DNA of 64,000 nucleotides from Cyprinodon diabolis (GCA_030533445.1 CM060072.1:28939766-29003765), one strand, 5' to 3'; positions 22,101 to 31,100 are shown, numbered from the stretch's first letter. Numbers and translations: made by a program. Notes: generated from the sequence alone by a model not told the origin.

Positions 22101-23650
22101 GCAGGTGACGGTATTCTGAACCAAGCGGCAAAGACAACGCAATTTGAGAGACTAACACTTCAGCTCAAGTCAAGAGTCTGAAGACATTACCTTTACAAGC
22201 TTACCATTTTGTTGTCAAATATGTAGAAGTCCTAATCAATCTCCGGACATAGCGATAGCATGGAAAACTAGGCAAACTAGTTTGAAGCGCAAACATTTTT
22301 CTGAACATTCAAAATCTGCATTTTGAATCGAACATAAATTAATCTGTAGGCTGCTGCTGTTTTGTTAGGTGACGGCCAGAATCAAGAAGATGTTGGTGAG
22401 ACAAGTTCGAGCTTTGGCTGAGAGCAGTGGAGGAAACCCGGAGGAAAGAATAGAACATTTGAAAAATGCATTTTAATTAAGCAAATTAAGACACATGTTA
22501 AGAATATTATCTTGAAGGAACTGCCATATGTGATGTAAACGTCTGGCAATGGTCATAAATGAAGAGAATGTTGACTTCTGACTGTGTGGTCTCTCGTGTT
22601 ACTTTCAGAAAGCCTGTCGTCTGATCAATGGTATATTGCTTAATTGGACGGAACTGTTAGAATGGTTTTAACTCATTCATTGCCAGCATGTAGTCTAGCT
22701 TACTTTAAATTAGCCAATAGGAGCAATACAAAATAATAAATACTCTATATGAATATTATACAAAATAATAAATACTCTAAATTAATATTTGAAAGGTGAG
22801 TAAAATTATTAGGTTTTATATAGGCTTATTTCATTTTCAGGCTAATTTGAATATATGTTAATTTGTAAGCAGTTTTTTTTTCAGATTTTGAAAAACTGTT
22901 TCAGCTGTTTCTATTTAATTAGTTCAATTTAAATAAAAATAAAAAAATTGACTTGAAAGGATTCAGGTATTCATTTGCAATGTTTTGTAAGGTCATTTCA
23001 AAAAGATTTTCCTAAGTGAAATCAAATGATCCCAGTGGGAAATATGTTTTGTCCCTATAGGGCAGTGACAGCCATGCCAATCATGCCAGATTGCAGTTCT
23101 ACTGTAAGGTGCCTTGGTCAAGGTCAATGACCGACGTACCTGAGATGTAACAACTATATCATGCATACTGCTTTAGGTTAATAGACTATTTTAATTAGGC
23201 TATGTATGCTTTCAAAAAAGAAATTCCACCATCCCCCTTCTTTTTTTTTTTTTTTTTTTTACAACTCGACTAATGTATATATGGTGATTTTCCCTTATTA
23301 GGGATTAACAAAGTATCCCTCTATCTATAGTTGACTTTAGAAAGCTTCTAAAAAATCATGACATAACACTATCATTTTGTCCTCCTCACAGTTGTAGAAT
23401 GGAATGAAATATATCTGATATCTGTCCACCTTCTCCTGAAAAAAAAATATATATATCTTTATAGATTTTTTTTCGCACCAGTTTTTTGTTATTCTGATGT
23501 TCACGAATACAAGATTATGCATTATACTCTTACCTTGGAGCTCTCGTCTTGGGAACGCTGGTAGCGTTTCCAGCGGCAACCATAGATCCCAGTAACCAAA
23601 GACAGAAAGACCTGCTTCTCATAGACCTGTAACGGTTGGTGTTTCACCAT
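1..23650 (-). CDS. gdpd5: Glycerophosphodiester phosphodiesterase domain-containing protein 5 (GDE2)-like, 15 coding exons, 3' end off window
   Basis: Multi-pass plasma-membrane protein. In known GDE2 proteins an extracellular GDPD domain cleaves GPI anchors and glycerophosphodiesters. Coding exons in transcript order: 23534-23650, 19754-19857, 18193-18286, 18035-18094, 17852-17950, 14756-14849, 14395-14540, 11083-11165, 10754-10904, 10390-10611, 5365-5510, 4466-4613, 4099-4181, 1801-1913, 1-82. All junctions are GT-AG and the phases join into one open frame of about 580 residues before the window edge; human GDPD5 is about 605. Membrane segments fall near residues 42-62, 91-115, 126-144, 161-184, 193-213 and 491-514, with the GDPD domain at about 231-488. 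Family motifs seen: N-terminal GIYGCRWKRYQRS, LAPENT, SLNAG.WFL, YNPEQIMLSA and IMKEKLIFS. Oddity: the catalytic His of HRGAP and of the HD motif are both Arg (R233, R275), so catalysis is doubtful. The YNPEQIMLSA tail favours GDPD5 over GDPD4 or GDPD2; which teleost duplicate it is was not decided. Confidence 0.95.
219..445 (+). repeat. tRNA-derived SINE copy
   Basis: Starts ggggcgacagtggcat and has a tRNA-like head with a worn B box, then a tail of the type ...gtgaatatgatgaagggcg. Typical teleost SINE; no intact tRNA gene. Confidence 0.6.
1016..1245 (+). repeat. tRNA-derived SINE copy
   Basis: The head is ggggagtggcggcctacagt with an agttcaaaaccc B-box-like stretch. The body reads caagacccttaaccctgatt and the tail gtgagatcaattaaagttc. 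Same family as the copies at 2446-2667 and 21435-21650. Confidence 0.75.
1801..1913 (-). CDS. gdpd5: gdpd5 coding exon 14 (residues 516-553)
   Basis: WRIGGLQNYNPEQIMLSAVV, RRPSRDVNIMKEKLIFS: the cytoplasmic tail block diagnostic for GDPD5. Acceptor ctgacag; the donor TCAG|gtgcag is weak but gives the expected phase 1. Confidence 0.93.
2446..2667 (-). repeat. tRNA-derived SINE copy
   Basis: On the minus strand it begins ggggagtgttggcctagtgg (A-box-like), continues with a B-box-like gatccctac, and ends in ...gggacaataaag. Full length. Confidence 0.8.
2738..2886 (+). repeat. L2/Maui-like LINE fragment
   Basis: One frame reads KEIIVYYRKNRP...TPLLINSS.VEVVSSTKFLGLHITDNL, the segment just after the reverse transcriptase core of fish L2-clade LINEs. 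A partial SINE in the opposite orientation abuts it. Confidence 0.75.
2890..3000 (-). repeat. Partial tRNA-derived SINE
   Basis: Shares gctcagggacccaaagtgg and gctctaaccactaggtcat with the full SINE at 2446-2667, including the worn tRNA head. Confidence 0.6.
3001..4098. other. gdpd5 intron sequence, no gene recognised
   Basis: It contains a local inverted repeat around 3320-3380 in which tggactcacctggttcag is mirrored. The open frame at 3480-3740 has no recognisable domain. The end, near 4020-4075, resembles the tail of the dispersed LINE family. Confidence 0.4.
4099..4181 (-). CDS. gdpd5: gdpd5 coding exon 13 (residues 489-515)
   Basis: SHSAYNFIWISSDIVSVAVI then MGIFFFQ, the last membrane segment. 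Acceptor ctcacag, donor AA|gtaagt, phase 2. Confidence 0.95.
4466..4613 (-). CDS. gdpd5: gdpd5 coding exon 12 (residues 439-488)
   Basis: EYLAHNVSVTVYPVNEPWLY, then LWCSGVPSVSSDAPQVL and PVWLM: the last barrel strands and end of the GDPD domain. Acceptor ctgtcag, donor ATG|gtaaac. Confidence 0.95.
5365..5510 (-). CDS. gdpd5: gdpd5 coding exon 11 (residues 391-439)
   Basis: VTWAPDTDRGRVRAL...EEIRHRGITSVTLHYRKIS. Found by looking for the missing barrel segment. Its acceptor (aaacag), donor CA|gtaagc and phases exactly join exons 10 and 12. It is the most diverged exon relative to the mammalian protein. Confidence 0.88.
5898..5958. repeat. Hairpin-forming inverted repeat
   Basis: attccaaaaaaataaaac... 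is mirrored by ...tttttatttttttggaat around a short loop. It adjoins ggtgaaggttctcagtcatc, the end of a dispersed fish repeat also seen near 25770-25830 in the opposite orientation. Confidence 0.6.
6385..6745 (+). repeat. 3' end of a dispersed LINE family
   Basis: Reads gtctccttgaaccccagtca, gagcctgggtctggctctga, tttttcctctccactgt and ends ttggcactatttaaataaag. The same tail recurs at 13030-13295, 54025-54290, 60415-60740 (reverse) and 61365-61540. Confidence 0.7.
6800..7450. repeat. Dispersed repeat of unassigned family
   Basis: Contains agctatccaggtcacgttca and gaagacgcttcgcccctcat, sequence common in teleost repeats. The open frames at 7013-7446 on both strands have no recognisable domain. 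Confidence 0.4.
8691..9128 (+). CDS. Unrecognised 145-codon ORF with one membrane helix, probably of transposon origin
   Basis: I do not recognise this protein. The frame is uninterrupted for 145 codons. A hydrophobic helix (TWIFGFMLLGFLLFGFG) lies at about residues 83-99. It is followed by a segment that could be amphipathic (EYLMHLQLQRMLAAIWALIR) and a polar end with NEQDRELSHML. There is no signal peptide at the first Met; a later Met before ELVIWSV is another possible start. The ORF lies inside a gdpd5 intron, antisense to the gene. A short inverted match, atgaacgcggt, flanks it at 8306-8316 and 9380-9390, hinting at a mobile element of about 1.1 kb. It could also be a chance frame in a repeat. 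Confidence 0.35.
   Translation: MPVPVLLCLVFSEPSLHIIQIQTMELVIWSVNATDKIFSTGRQGKVDPFTPAGTHLVGYTMDSWKAWRLVCFTTLSVEDVKDTWIFGFMLLGFLLFGFGEYLMHLQLQRMLAAIWALIRLPATVDTLTKAVNEQDRELSHMLSPI
9569..9596. repeat. (GATT)n microsatellite
   Basis: About seven tandem gatt units. Confidence 0.9.
10390..10611 (-). CDS. gdpd5: gdpd5 coding exon 10 (residues 317-390)
   Basis: SDPYWTVKTLS...CSLVDMLRLA...VLLNIRKPAPDHP, the middle of the GDPD barrel. Both phases are 0; donor AAG|gtgaca. NLT and NCS are possible glycosylation sites. Confidence 0.94.
10754..10904 (-). CDS. gdpd5: gdpd5 coding exon 9 (residues 267-316), second catalytic position
   Basis: VDGVPFLIRDHTLSRTTDV; the family motif is FLMHDxTLxRTT, so the second catalytic His is Arg275 (codon AGG). 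The exon ends SLNAGHWFLE, with NWT a possible N-glycosylation site. Donor GAG|gtactg. Confidence 0.95.
11083..11165 (-). CDS. gdpd5: gdpd5 coding exon 8 (residues 239-266)
   Basis: LAPENTIMSF and LEADVTI, carrying the GDPD acidic residues E242, E260 and D262. Acceptor ctgcag, donor AG|gtaatt, phase 2. Confidence 0.95.
11584..12006 (+). mobile_element. Solo LTR, copy 1
   Basis: The sequence runs from TGTTTATGG to CCTTGACA and is flanked on both sides by AGTTA (11579-11583 and 12007-12011), a perfect 5-bp target duplication. Internal landmarks ccacacctgctccc and cccatatata (promoter-like) are shared with the copy at 49928-50364. No internal gag or pol is present, so it is a solo LTR left by recombination. 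Direction is inferred from the TATA-like box followed by attaaa. Confidence 0.8.
12248..12914. mobile_element. Foldback MITE with internal minisatellite
   Basis: Terminal inverted repeats TGGAAGAGGATTAGGGCCAC are flanked by TA on both sides. Inside the left arm are several copies of a roughly 20-bp unit built on tcagaattctgacttt, and inverted copies stand at 12783-12840. The middle (about 12545-12780) is not repetitive. Confidence 0.8.
13030..13295 (+). repeat. Degenerate 3' end of the dispersed LINE family
   Basis: The tail reads aagtgaattggtgctgc...caataaactgaagtgaattg, matching the ends at 54240-54290 and 6690-6745. Confidence 0.5.
13345..14180. mobile_element. Non-autonomous hAT element
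   Basis: Starts CAGGGGTCAGCAACC and ends GGTTGCCGACCCC plus two worn bases. An exact 8-bp duplication, ACCTAGTT, flanks it at 13337-13344 and 14181-14188. An 8-bp duplication with CAGGGGTC-type ends is the hAT hallmark. No transposase frame is seen. Confidence 0.88.
14395..14540 (-). CDS. gdpd5: gdpd5 coding exon 7 (residues 190-238), first catalytic position
   Basis: Membrane segment 5 (GMVLAVFIMVLLALCLAPL), the PCIMD linker, then the start of the GDPD domain, IIGRRGAPM. In GDE2 and GDPD enzymes generally this reads GHRGAPM; the catalytic His is Arg233 here (codon CGA). Donor ATG|gtgagc, phase 0. Confidence 0.95.
14756..14849 (-). CDS. gdpd5: gdpd5 coding exon 6 (residues 159-189)
   Basis: FTAPFLHIGG, then membrane segment 4 and a basic VVRKERS end. 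Acceptor ttgccag, donor A|gtgagt, phase 1. Confidence 0.94.
15457..17752. mobile_element. 2.3-kb DNA element with long inverted terminal repeats
   Basis: The left arm (about 15457-15645) is mirrored by the right arm (about 17555-17752). Shared blocks are gccagtggcagtaa, tctcctcgcac, gtgacatgtagctcacctgg and gatcttctcgctgt. The interior has frames at 16420-16620 (+) and 16656-16964 (-) without recognisable domains. A smaller MITE-like unit (15768-16160) lies within it. The superfamily was not assigned; the element sits in the gdpd5 intron between exons 5 and 6. Confidence 0.75.
15768..16160. repeat. MITE-like unit nested in the 2.3-kb element
   Basis: Bounded by aaaggtatagtgaac and, inverted, gttcactataaag. 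The interior is GC-rich with CpG (gcgcatgcgcactttccggc) and no gene. Confidence 0.5.
17852..17950 (-). CDS. gdpd5: gdpd5 coding exon 5 (residues 126-158)
   Basis: Membrane segment 3 followed by DDIWGDEWEIIHVSLQ, matching the W.DEWE...SLQ block of GDE2. Phase 0 at both ends; donor CAG|gtgggc. Confidence 0.95.
18035..18094 (-). CDS. gdpd5: gdpd5 coding exon 4 (residues 106-125)
   Basis: Twenty whole codons, ILALFHISLGQQLNLYWVHK. GQQ.NL.W.HK is the GDE2 loop. Too short to stand out as an ORF; the splice sites (tttcag, AAG|gtgctg) and phase 0 at both ends support it. Confidence 0.93.
18193..18286 (-). CDS. gdpd5: gdpd5 coding exon 3 (residues 75-105)
   Basis: Begins in phase 2, completing the Trp codon, and encodes SVYNHSGEW...VPILTST with the start of membrane segment 2. 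Ends CTCTTG|gtaata. Confidence 0.93.
18458..19020. mobile_element. Foldback (snap-back) repeat
   Basis: Two arms are inverted copies. cattcatgtgtattgggctt and ttccagatatctaaaataa on the left are mirrored by ttattttagatatctggaa and aagcccaacgaacatgaatg on the right. tttgacatttactag on the far right pairs with ttttgacatttattt on the left. No coding frame. Confidence 0.7.
19064..19133. repeat. (TA)n microsatellite
   Basis: About 35 TA units next to the foldback repeat. Confidence 0.95.
19754..19857 (-). CDS. gdpd5: gdpd5 coding exon 2 (residues 40-74)
   Basis: Encodes membrane segment 1 (WECAWFIILSSS then a leucine run) and the NDFNDFNW loop. Acceptor ttacag, donor TG|gtaagt, phase 2. Confidence 0.95.
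19870..23330. other. Long first gdpd5 coding intron, little recognised
   Basis: Apart from the SINE at 21435-21650 and an L2-type tail near 23280-23328 (ttattagggattaacaaagt), no gene or repeat is recognised. The frame at 21930-22181 has no known domain. Confidence 0.5.
21435..21650 (-). repeat. tRNA-derived SINE copy
   Basis: On the minus strand: tggagggttggcctagtggt, a B-box-like ggttcgaatcc, ccctgagcaaag-type body and a tail with gatcaataaag. Full length. Confidence 0.8.
23534..23650 (-). CDS. gdpd5: gdpd5 coding exon 1 (residues 1-39)
   Basis: It starts MVKHQPLQ and contains GIYGCRWKRYQRS, the GDE2 N-terminal signature. Cys25 is kept; the CLSC motif I recall from mammals reads FLSL here. 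The donor is AAG|gtaaga. An acceptor (cttcttcag) lies upstream at 23709-23711 and would begin this exon at 23708 in the 5' UTR. Confidence 0.95.
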
Positions 23651-24696
23651 GCTCCTTCAGCCTCAACGCGCCACCAGTCTGTTAACATCCCACTCAGAGC
23701 TGGGAACCCTGAAGAAGGCAAGAAGGTTTTAGTGAAGCCTTAAAAAACATCCTTGTTGCTCAACAACTAATTACACTTTCCCCTAGATGCCGTGTCATGC
23801 CTTGTTGCTGAGATATGGACACCTTTTTGACCCAACAATGTAAATATGTTTACATAGTTTAGCCTTGTTTGGTGTGACAACACTTCTAATAATAAATCAA
23901 CAAGCTACTTACTGGTGACTCTTGTCTAGGACAGACATAATGATATGGTTTGTGTTTAGCCAACACTGAGTCAGCCTAAGGCAATCTACAGACCGAAAAA
24001 CACAGAAATCAGCAGGTTCGCAAATCAAAAGAAGAAAGCTCACTGGGTTCATGACAGCTGCCTTTATATTTACTGCTTTCTGAATTATTTTGGGCATATA
24101 TAGTAATATTGGTCCTGAGCCACTCTATAGAAGAGCAAGAGATCTCTGCTCTCTTCTCAGAATTATGCAGAGTGTTCTTAAAAAGAAAATGGGGCTTTCA
24201 GGGTTTAAACATTACGTTAATGTGTAAGTTTGAAATCTCCTTTCATTCGGACTAAACCTGTTTATGATTTCCAGACAGATTAATCAGCTTAAATAGGCTG
24301 ATTTATATTGGCTTAATTCAAAAACAAGCCGCTAAAGACACAGAGGTGTATAATATGTTTAATCTCATTTAATCCAAACTCAGCTTAGATCACTCCAATT
24401 CAATCATACAGATTATATCCCATTCATCTGGACTCTTTCACAAATATAACACCACGTTGTCAGTTTTAAATGATAATTTAATGTTAAGTATTAAACCATT
24501 TTCTATCCCCCATAAGACTCACCAATTGAATTTAGTTTTTAACATTGCAGCAATACCTGAACCTGAGGAATTAATTTTCTTTCTGATTGTCAGATAGTCA
24601 GTCTTTGGTGTGAATGTGGATTTATTTTATTTTCAGAAGATGGTGGCAGCTTTATTCTAGAAACGCGTAATCCAAAATAAATGTAACCTATGGGAG

Positions 24697-24862
<166 letters not shown>

Positions 24863-25699
24863 CACATTTCTAATTTTAATAATCTCCATCTAAACATTTC
24901 CTAAATAAAAAAAACGTTTCTGTCTAGAAAATCTACCAGATTCCATCAAGCCACTGACTTGCAGCAATTTCTTATCCTTAAGGAGCAAAAACAGCAGAAA
25001 CTCCTTTAGTCGCTTCACCTAAAAGAGAAATGCAATTCCAATCTTTTGGGGCAATTTTTTGAGCTGATATTGTTTTCTCATCTTCATTTACATGATAAAA
25101 CTAATCTCTAACACTTTCTACACATGTCCAGATTTAAAGATCTGCCCCTTAATGTATTATTTTACCTCTAGAACAAACCCATAAATAGCTTGTGATTTTC
25201 ATTGTTCTAACTTGGAAACTGAGTGAACACAAATTAAACTTCTATCTTCCTTTTTAATATCAATTTTCTTTTTTTGAAATCTACTTTAAAGATGAGACAA
25301 TTGATAGATTTCTTTAATCATAATATGAGAAGGGCTTTTTGATGTATGAAATGTATCTAATCTCGCCCAAAATCTAGATCTTCCTCATTGATATTGTTGA
25401 AAATCTGCTGGAACAAGTACTGTAGCCACTTCCTTTCCTGATATGGGCCACTTTCCAGGTTTACCAACAAGCTTTAAACACCAAAATGCTCCTTTGTCCT
25501 TATCTCTAACGGGACAGTTGAGCTAAATCTGTCTCTGACTGAATTACTGGACTCCTTCATGTCTCCTTCTCTAGAGAAGATGTGGCGGTGTTTACATTTC
25601 TGTTGCCACCATGGGCCCTAAGAAGAATTCAGTCAAAACAAGGCTTTATTTTTTGTCAACTCTATAAAGCTTCAAACTCAATGCTGTTTCTGTCATTCG

Positions 25700-25830
25700 G
25701 AATTCAAAATCGCTTCCTGGATGGGAAGCAAAACGTTTTCAAACTTGGAAAAATAGTCCAGTGGATTATTTTTTGTTTAACTTTTTTGGAATGACTGTGA
25801 CCTGGATGACTGACAGTCTTCACCAGCATA
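25700..25830 (-). repeat. Dispersed repeat end
   Basis: On the minus strand it reads gactgtcagtcatccaggtc acagtcattccaaaaaag, matching the repeat at 5870-5910. Confidence 0.5.
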
Positions 25831-25999
25831 TTACATCAATACAGAAGGGAAAACTTGGTGTGTTGACAAAACCTTAAAGTATAAAATAGTAGAAAACATG
25901 ACCAGAGGGACTAAAGATGCATTTGAGTGTTTAACAGTTTAAATATTTGTGGAAAAGTAAAAAAATGTAATTGTTAGTTGTACTGTACATACTGAGCTA

Positions 26000-27668
26000 C
26001 TGGTTCCAACTTGGAAATATTTAGAGAATGTTTTGAACAAACAAACACAATTACTTCCCAGAAGGTTTTCTTCATCTGTGGGGACTTTATTATATATCTA
26101 CTTAACTCAAATAATCATAAACCTACTAAAGAATTCATTAATACCACGTACAGTTTGAGCCTTTGTCCCAATATCACTAGACCCAACAGGATCACACTTC
26201 AGTGTCACATTGATAGTATAGTAACAAAAATCTTACTTATACTGTATCTTCTATTTAAAAATAAGGATAAAAGTAATCCACACTTTAAAAGAGTAACAAC
26301 AGAGGAATAACTAAATTCTTTCAAAGAGGACTTATTAAAACATAACTGGGAGTCTGTTTTGCAAGAAGATAATGTCGATATAGCATTATGATAATTTTTT
26401 TAAGTATTTTATGATAAAAACTGTCCATTAATAATGTTATCTCATAAAAACAAATACTCAGAAGATTCATAGATCACAAAGGGTTTATAAAAATGCCTGC
26501 AAAAAAAAAGAGAAAAAACTATAGTGAGAATTCATAAGGAGGTAGAGAACAAATTTCCTGCTATTCTGCGAATAGTTAAACAGGATTATTACAGTAAATT
26601 ATTAGATAGAAATAAAGATAATATCAAGGGGATTTAGAATGTATTGAATAATTGTATTAAGAAATTTCTGCAGTTTTTTGTAAATAACAATAACAACTTT
26701 GAGAATATTGATGACGTTGTTCATAATCTGAGTAAATATTTTGTGAGTGTAGGACCCAAACTGGCAGAAAAACTGCCAGATCCTACAACAACTGGAGCTA
26801 TGAATGAAACATTAATCAGCAGAAATCGTTATTCAATGTATATCATTGCTGTGAGAGAAAGGGAAATTACAGATATTGTCAATAAATGTAATAACAAGAG
26901 ATCAACTGACTGTGATGACATTAATATGACTGTTATTAAGAAGGTAATTGATGAATTTTTTCAGCCTCTGATTTACAGCTGCAATCTGTTATTTCTGTCA
27001 GGTAAATTTCCAGAAAAGACTAAAATTGCTTAAGTTATTTCCCATTATATATCTGGGGACACCAGTTCACAAATTATAGGCCTGTTTCACTACTTCCAGT
27101 TTTCCAAAATTTTGGAAAAATTATTTGTGGATAGATTAGATTAAACAGAAACTGCTTTAAGGAAGTCAGTATGGATTTAGATCACAAAGATATATAGCAA
27201 CGGCCATCATTGAATTGATAGAAGAAGTCATTTCACTCACTTAGGTGAGTCACTTTGATAAAAAGAAATCTGCAGTTGGTGTATTTATTGATCACAAGAA
27301 GGCTTTTGACACAATACATCACGAAATATTGATAAAAAAAATTAGATCATTATGGCATCCAGGGAGTAATACTACTCTGGATGAAATATTATCTAAGCAA
27401 CAGGCAACAATTTGAGCAAACGGGTGACTGCCAGTCATCATGCTCGTAAATTGTTTGTGGTGTCCCACAGGGGTCGGTATTGGGGCCAAAATTAATATTC
27501 TTTATATTAATGACATCTGCAACGTTTCTAGAATAGCCTACCTAAATTTGTTTTGTTTGCAGACATTTCTAACATCATTTGTACAGGTGATAATTTGGAT
27601 CAGCTTATGGCTGATATCAATCTTGAGTTATGTCGAGTTAAGACAAGTTTGATATTAACAAACTATCA
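26000..27668 (+). pseudogene. Broken non-LTR retrotransposon (endonuclease plus reverse transcriptase remnant)
   Basis: Degraded LINE with an APE-type endonuclease and reverse transcriptase. The endonuclease part has a GDFI-type motif, EFINTTYSLSL and ITRPNRIT (26011-26310). The next part reads YFVSVGPKLAEKLPDP, REREITDIVNKCNNKRSTDCDD (26644-27033). RT blocks FIDHKKAFDTIHHE (about 27280-27325) and GVPQGSVLGP (about 27460-27490) lie in shifted frames. Frames are broken by stops and shifts, so it is inactive. Clade not fixed; jockey-superfamily-like. Confidence 0.8.
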
Positions 27669-28955
27669 TTATCAGGCTGGCAGCGGTGACTTCACACCTG
27701 ATGAAGACCCTCGAACAGTTGGTCTTTCACCATCTACACTTCCTGGCGAAGACTTCATTAGATCCACTGCAGTTTGCCTACAGTCCTGGGATTGGGGCAG
27801 ATGATGCCATTATCTTCCTGGCTCACCTAGAGAAACCTGAAAGCACTGTGAGGATCATGTTCTTTGATTTCTCCAGTGAGTTCAACACCATCCAGCCAGG
27901 ACTCCCACAGAGAACAGTCTTGCACCATTCCTCTACACTGCAGACTTCCTAATCGATTCCCATCTCTGACACTTCTAGAAGTTCTCTGACGATTCTGCCA
28001 TAGTTGGCCTCATCACAGGTATCGACGACTCAGAATTCAGACAGTGGACCTTCTAATTAATGCAAGGAGCTAGTGGTGGACTTTTGCAGAAGCAGATCCA
28101 CCCCACTGACACCGTTGAACATAGTGGACTCTTATAAGTACCTAGGTGTTCATCTGAATAGCAAACTGGACTGGACTCACAACACTGAGCCACTGTATAA
28201 AAAAGCAGAGCAGACTCTTCCTGCTGAGGAGACTGAAGTCTTTTGGAGTGCAGGTTGTGCTTCTAAAGACCTTCTATGACTCTGTTGTTGCATCAGCCAT
28301 CTATGGAGCTGTCTCTTGTAGCTGTGGTTTATCTGTAGCTGAGAGAAAGCGACTGTATAAGCTGTTCAGGAAGCCCAGCTCTATGATTGGACGCCCTCTG
28401 GACTCAGTGCAAGAGGTGAGAAACAAAAGGATCCTAACTAAATTAATATCTCTGTTGGATAATGTCTCCCACCCCATGCATGATGCTGTTTCAGAACTGG
28501 AGAGCTCCTTCAGTGACAGACTGCTGCACCCTAAATGCACCAGGGAGCGTTATCACAGATCCTTCCTCCCAGCAGCTGTAAGACTCTATAACCACCACTG
28601 GTCCCAACAACCTCAATAAGTTGCTACATTAATGCTGTTTTGCAAAGTTTCTATGTTAGTCTGTTAAATAACATGCTAATGTAATTTTGCACATCTCTGA
28701 TGTTGCTGCTATTTTGAAATATCTATTGCTGTAAATATCTAGCTAGCTGTATATTGGTTATTTACTCTCCAGGTGCACAGTTTTTACATTGTTAAAAAAC
28801 TTTTCACTTTTAGTTCTTTATTATAATTGTATTCTTATACATTTATCTACGGTCTTTAATTGGCTGACCATTTGTTTTCTATAATCTTTTTGCTGTTGAA
28901 AACACCAGAATTTCCCCTTCGCTGACAATAAAGATATTTTCTTTTCTATTCTAAA
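27669..28955 (+). pseudogene. L2/Maui-like LINE, 5'-truncated and broken, with 3' UTR
   Basis: Fused directly to the preceding LINE. It reads MKTLEQLVFHHL, DPLQFAYSPGIGADDAII, VRIMFFDFSSEFNTIQP, LPQRTVLH, SYKYLGVHLNSKLDWTHNT, then VVLLKTFYDSVVASAIYGA...SFLPAAVRLYNHHWS (28248-28619). This is the order of L2-clade RT and C-terminal blocks, in shifting frames with internal gaps. The tail (28620-28955) ends in ctgacaataaagatattttc. Confidence 0.85.
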
Positions 28956-29544
28956 TTTGGATAAGAACTAAGTTTATGTTGTCTGAAAACCTCAAAAGTA
29001 AAACAAATTTATGTATCCTAATAGATAATGTGACAGTAGACATTGCATAGACATTGTTTGTAGTTAATATCCTTTTTTCTTAATTAGTTTTAAAGCCTGG
29101 TGGAGCTTGGAAAAATAAAATAGTCAAATTATATCTAAGTTGTATCTGGTAAGTTGTTATTAATATAAGTAATTGTATCAGATGTGCAGATGATATTGCA
29201 TCATATCGATCATACACTTATCAATTAAATGTAAATCGGATTGTGAAAGACCTTTTGATGTTTGCAAACATCTTATCATCATCCAAACAAATTGATAAAA
29301 TGTTCTTATCTTGCTAAATCGGTTTATTTACACCCATATTCTTCATTTAATAGTTGCTTATTAAATTATGTTTTATAAAGAAAACTGTCATCTGATTAGA
29401 TGGAGAAGTTAATACACATCAGAATAATCTCATTTTAGAAAATGTTTTTTACAAACCTTTCCAAAGCTTTAGCTCTATAATTTATCATGTCTCGATGAAA
29501 AGGACAATTAAAACTTAGATAAACACTAGATAAAATCATCTTTT

Positions 29545-29860
29545 GGATTCTGGATTTATGATCTGTTCAGGTCCTGCTGCACTAGAGCATCCCAAAACCA
29601 TTTCACTTCCAATGTTCTCCAAACATTGAGCTAATATTCAAAAGATGTCCAGGTGTCTGTCTCACTTATAAAAAAATCCTTAGTATTTATAGTAAAACTG
29701 CCTGTACTCGCTCTCAATCTGCAGGGAGGCAGATCTTTTAGTTATCAGGCTCTTCCGCTGTGGAACCAATAACAGTTTCAGTCCGTGAGGCAGAAACTCT
29801 GTCTACTTTTAAGGGTAGGTCTAAAACTTTCCTTTTTGATAAAGCTTATAGTTAGAGCGG
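29545..29860 (+). repeat. LINE 3'-region fragment
   Basis: 29547-29700 is closely matched at 32303-32460 (ttctggatttatgatctgtt, attcaaaagatgtccagg). It is followed by worn C-terminal LINE coding sequence, including EAETLSTFKGRSKTFLFDKAY (about 29787-29850). Confidence 0.7.
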
Positions 29861-31030
29861 CTCAGGTTATCCAGTACCATCTCTATAGTTATGCTGCTAT
29901 AGGCTTAGACTGCCGGAGGACATAGGGACACCTTTTCCATCTGGTCTGTTCCTGTTTGGCTGTAACTCCTTCCTGTAGAGAAATATCAACTGTGCTGCCG
30001 CCATCAACACCTTTGTTTCTATATGTTGACGTTCGGCCTGTTTTTCAGTGTAGTCCTGTTTCTCTGACTGCGACTAACTGAATGTGCTCTCTTTCATCCT
30101 GTGAAAGTGAGCAACAAGGTGTGCTCGCTTTGGTGTTGGAGTCATTGCTTTCTTGCAGCAGGTATTAATAATAACTACTGCTTAAGCTGGACAAGACTGC
30201 TTTTCATTAGTGACTCTATATCTACACAAAGGAAACAGTGGGAGCCTTCAAGCAGGAAACAAAGGCAATGAGATTACCAGCTGCCAAGGTGATCATATGC
30301 TCACAGGACAAGAGAAAACCTTTCCAAGTTAAGGTGCAGGTTTGCATGCAATGAATCCTACCACCAAAGCAGCTCATGTGCAGCCAGAGACTCAGACAAA
30401 TACAGGCTTTGATGATAATGTCATTCTTGCAATACTGGTTGATAATGTCTTCAAATAAAGTTTGCATTTAGTATTTGTTGAGCAAAGGAAATAATTTAAA
30501 TGGATTATCTTCCACAGACCTGCTGGTAGAAGACAACACACTGCAAATCTTTAACAATGAATTAAAACGGGTTTCTACAAACAGTAAATGTAGAGAAAGG
30601 ATGAGTTAAAAAAAAAAAAAAGGTTGCCTCCGGTCACCTGGTAATATTGAAACTGATAAACTTTAAAGTGTGAGTTCTGCATTTAGTTACTTTGGTTTAT
30701 CTGATGGATAAGTTTTCACCTTCTGTCCCTCTCCTTTTTAATTAATTTTATTTTTTTCTAAGGTAGCTGTTTGTTCATAAAAAGGCAAAATTAACTGGTT
30801 TCTACACCACATGTTAAATTAAGTCAACAGTTATTACTGCAGATTAACAATCTTGCTTGGACAATATATGAATTACACTAAGGCTGTGTTTAATATTATA
30901 ATAATAACTTCAGAAACAAAGTTAAAGTGCAGGAGGACATATCAGTCAACCTAAGCTCAGAATGATCCCTCTCCAGGCCAAGGCACAGATTATATGAAGA
31001 TAATCCAATAAAGTGCGCACAAACACTCAC

Positions 31031-31100
31031 CTTGTCTCCTTCAGCTCTTTGGGGCTGAACAACTAGAAACTCTGCATTTATTCCCAAAGACCTTTACATC
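31031..31100 (-). other. Possible gdpd5 5' noncoding exon (donor only)
   Basis: On the minus strand a strong donor, GACAAG|gtgagtg, sits at 31030/31031 in a repeat-poor stretch upstream of the gdpd5 start. The start-codon exon has its own upstream acceptor, so a noncoding first exon is expected to the right. The right boundary given is arbitrary and no promoter motif was confirmed. Confidence 0.25.

Noticed and set aside
21930..22181. 83-codon frame on the plus strand
   Set aside because: No recognisable domain, no splice context, and inside an intron on the opposite strand.
1..23650. gdpd5 as a pseudogene
   Set aside because: All fifteen exons have matching phases and GT-AG sites with no stop or frameshift; only the catalytic residues are changed.
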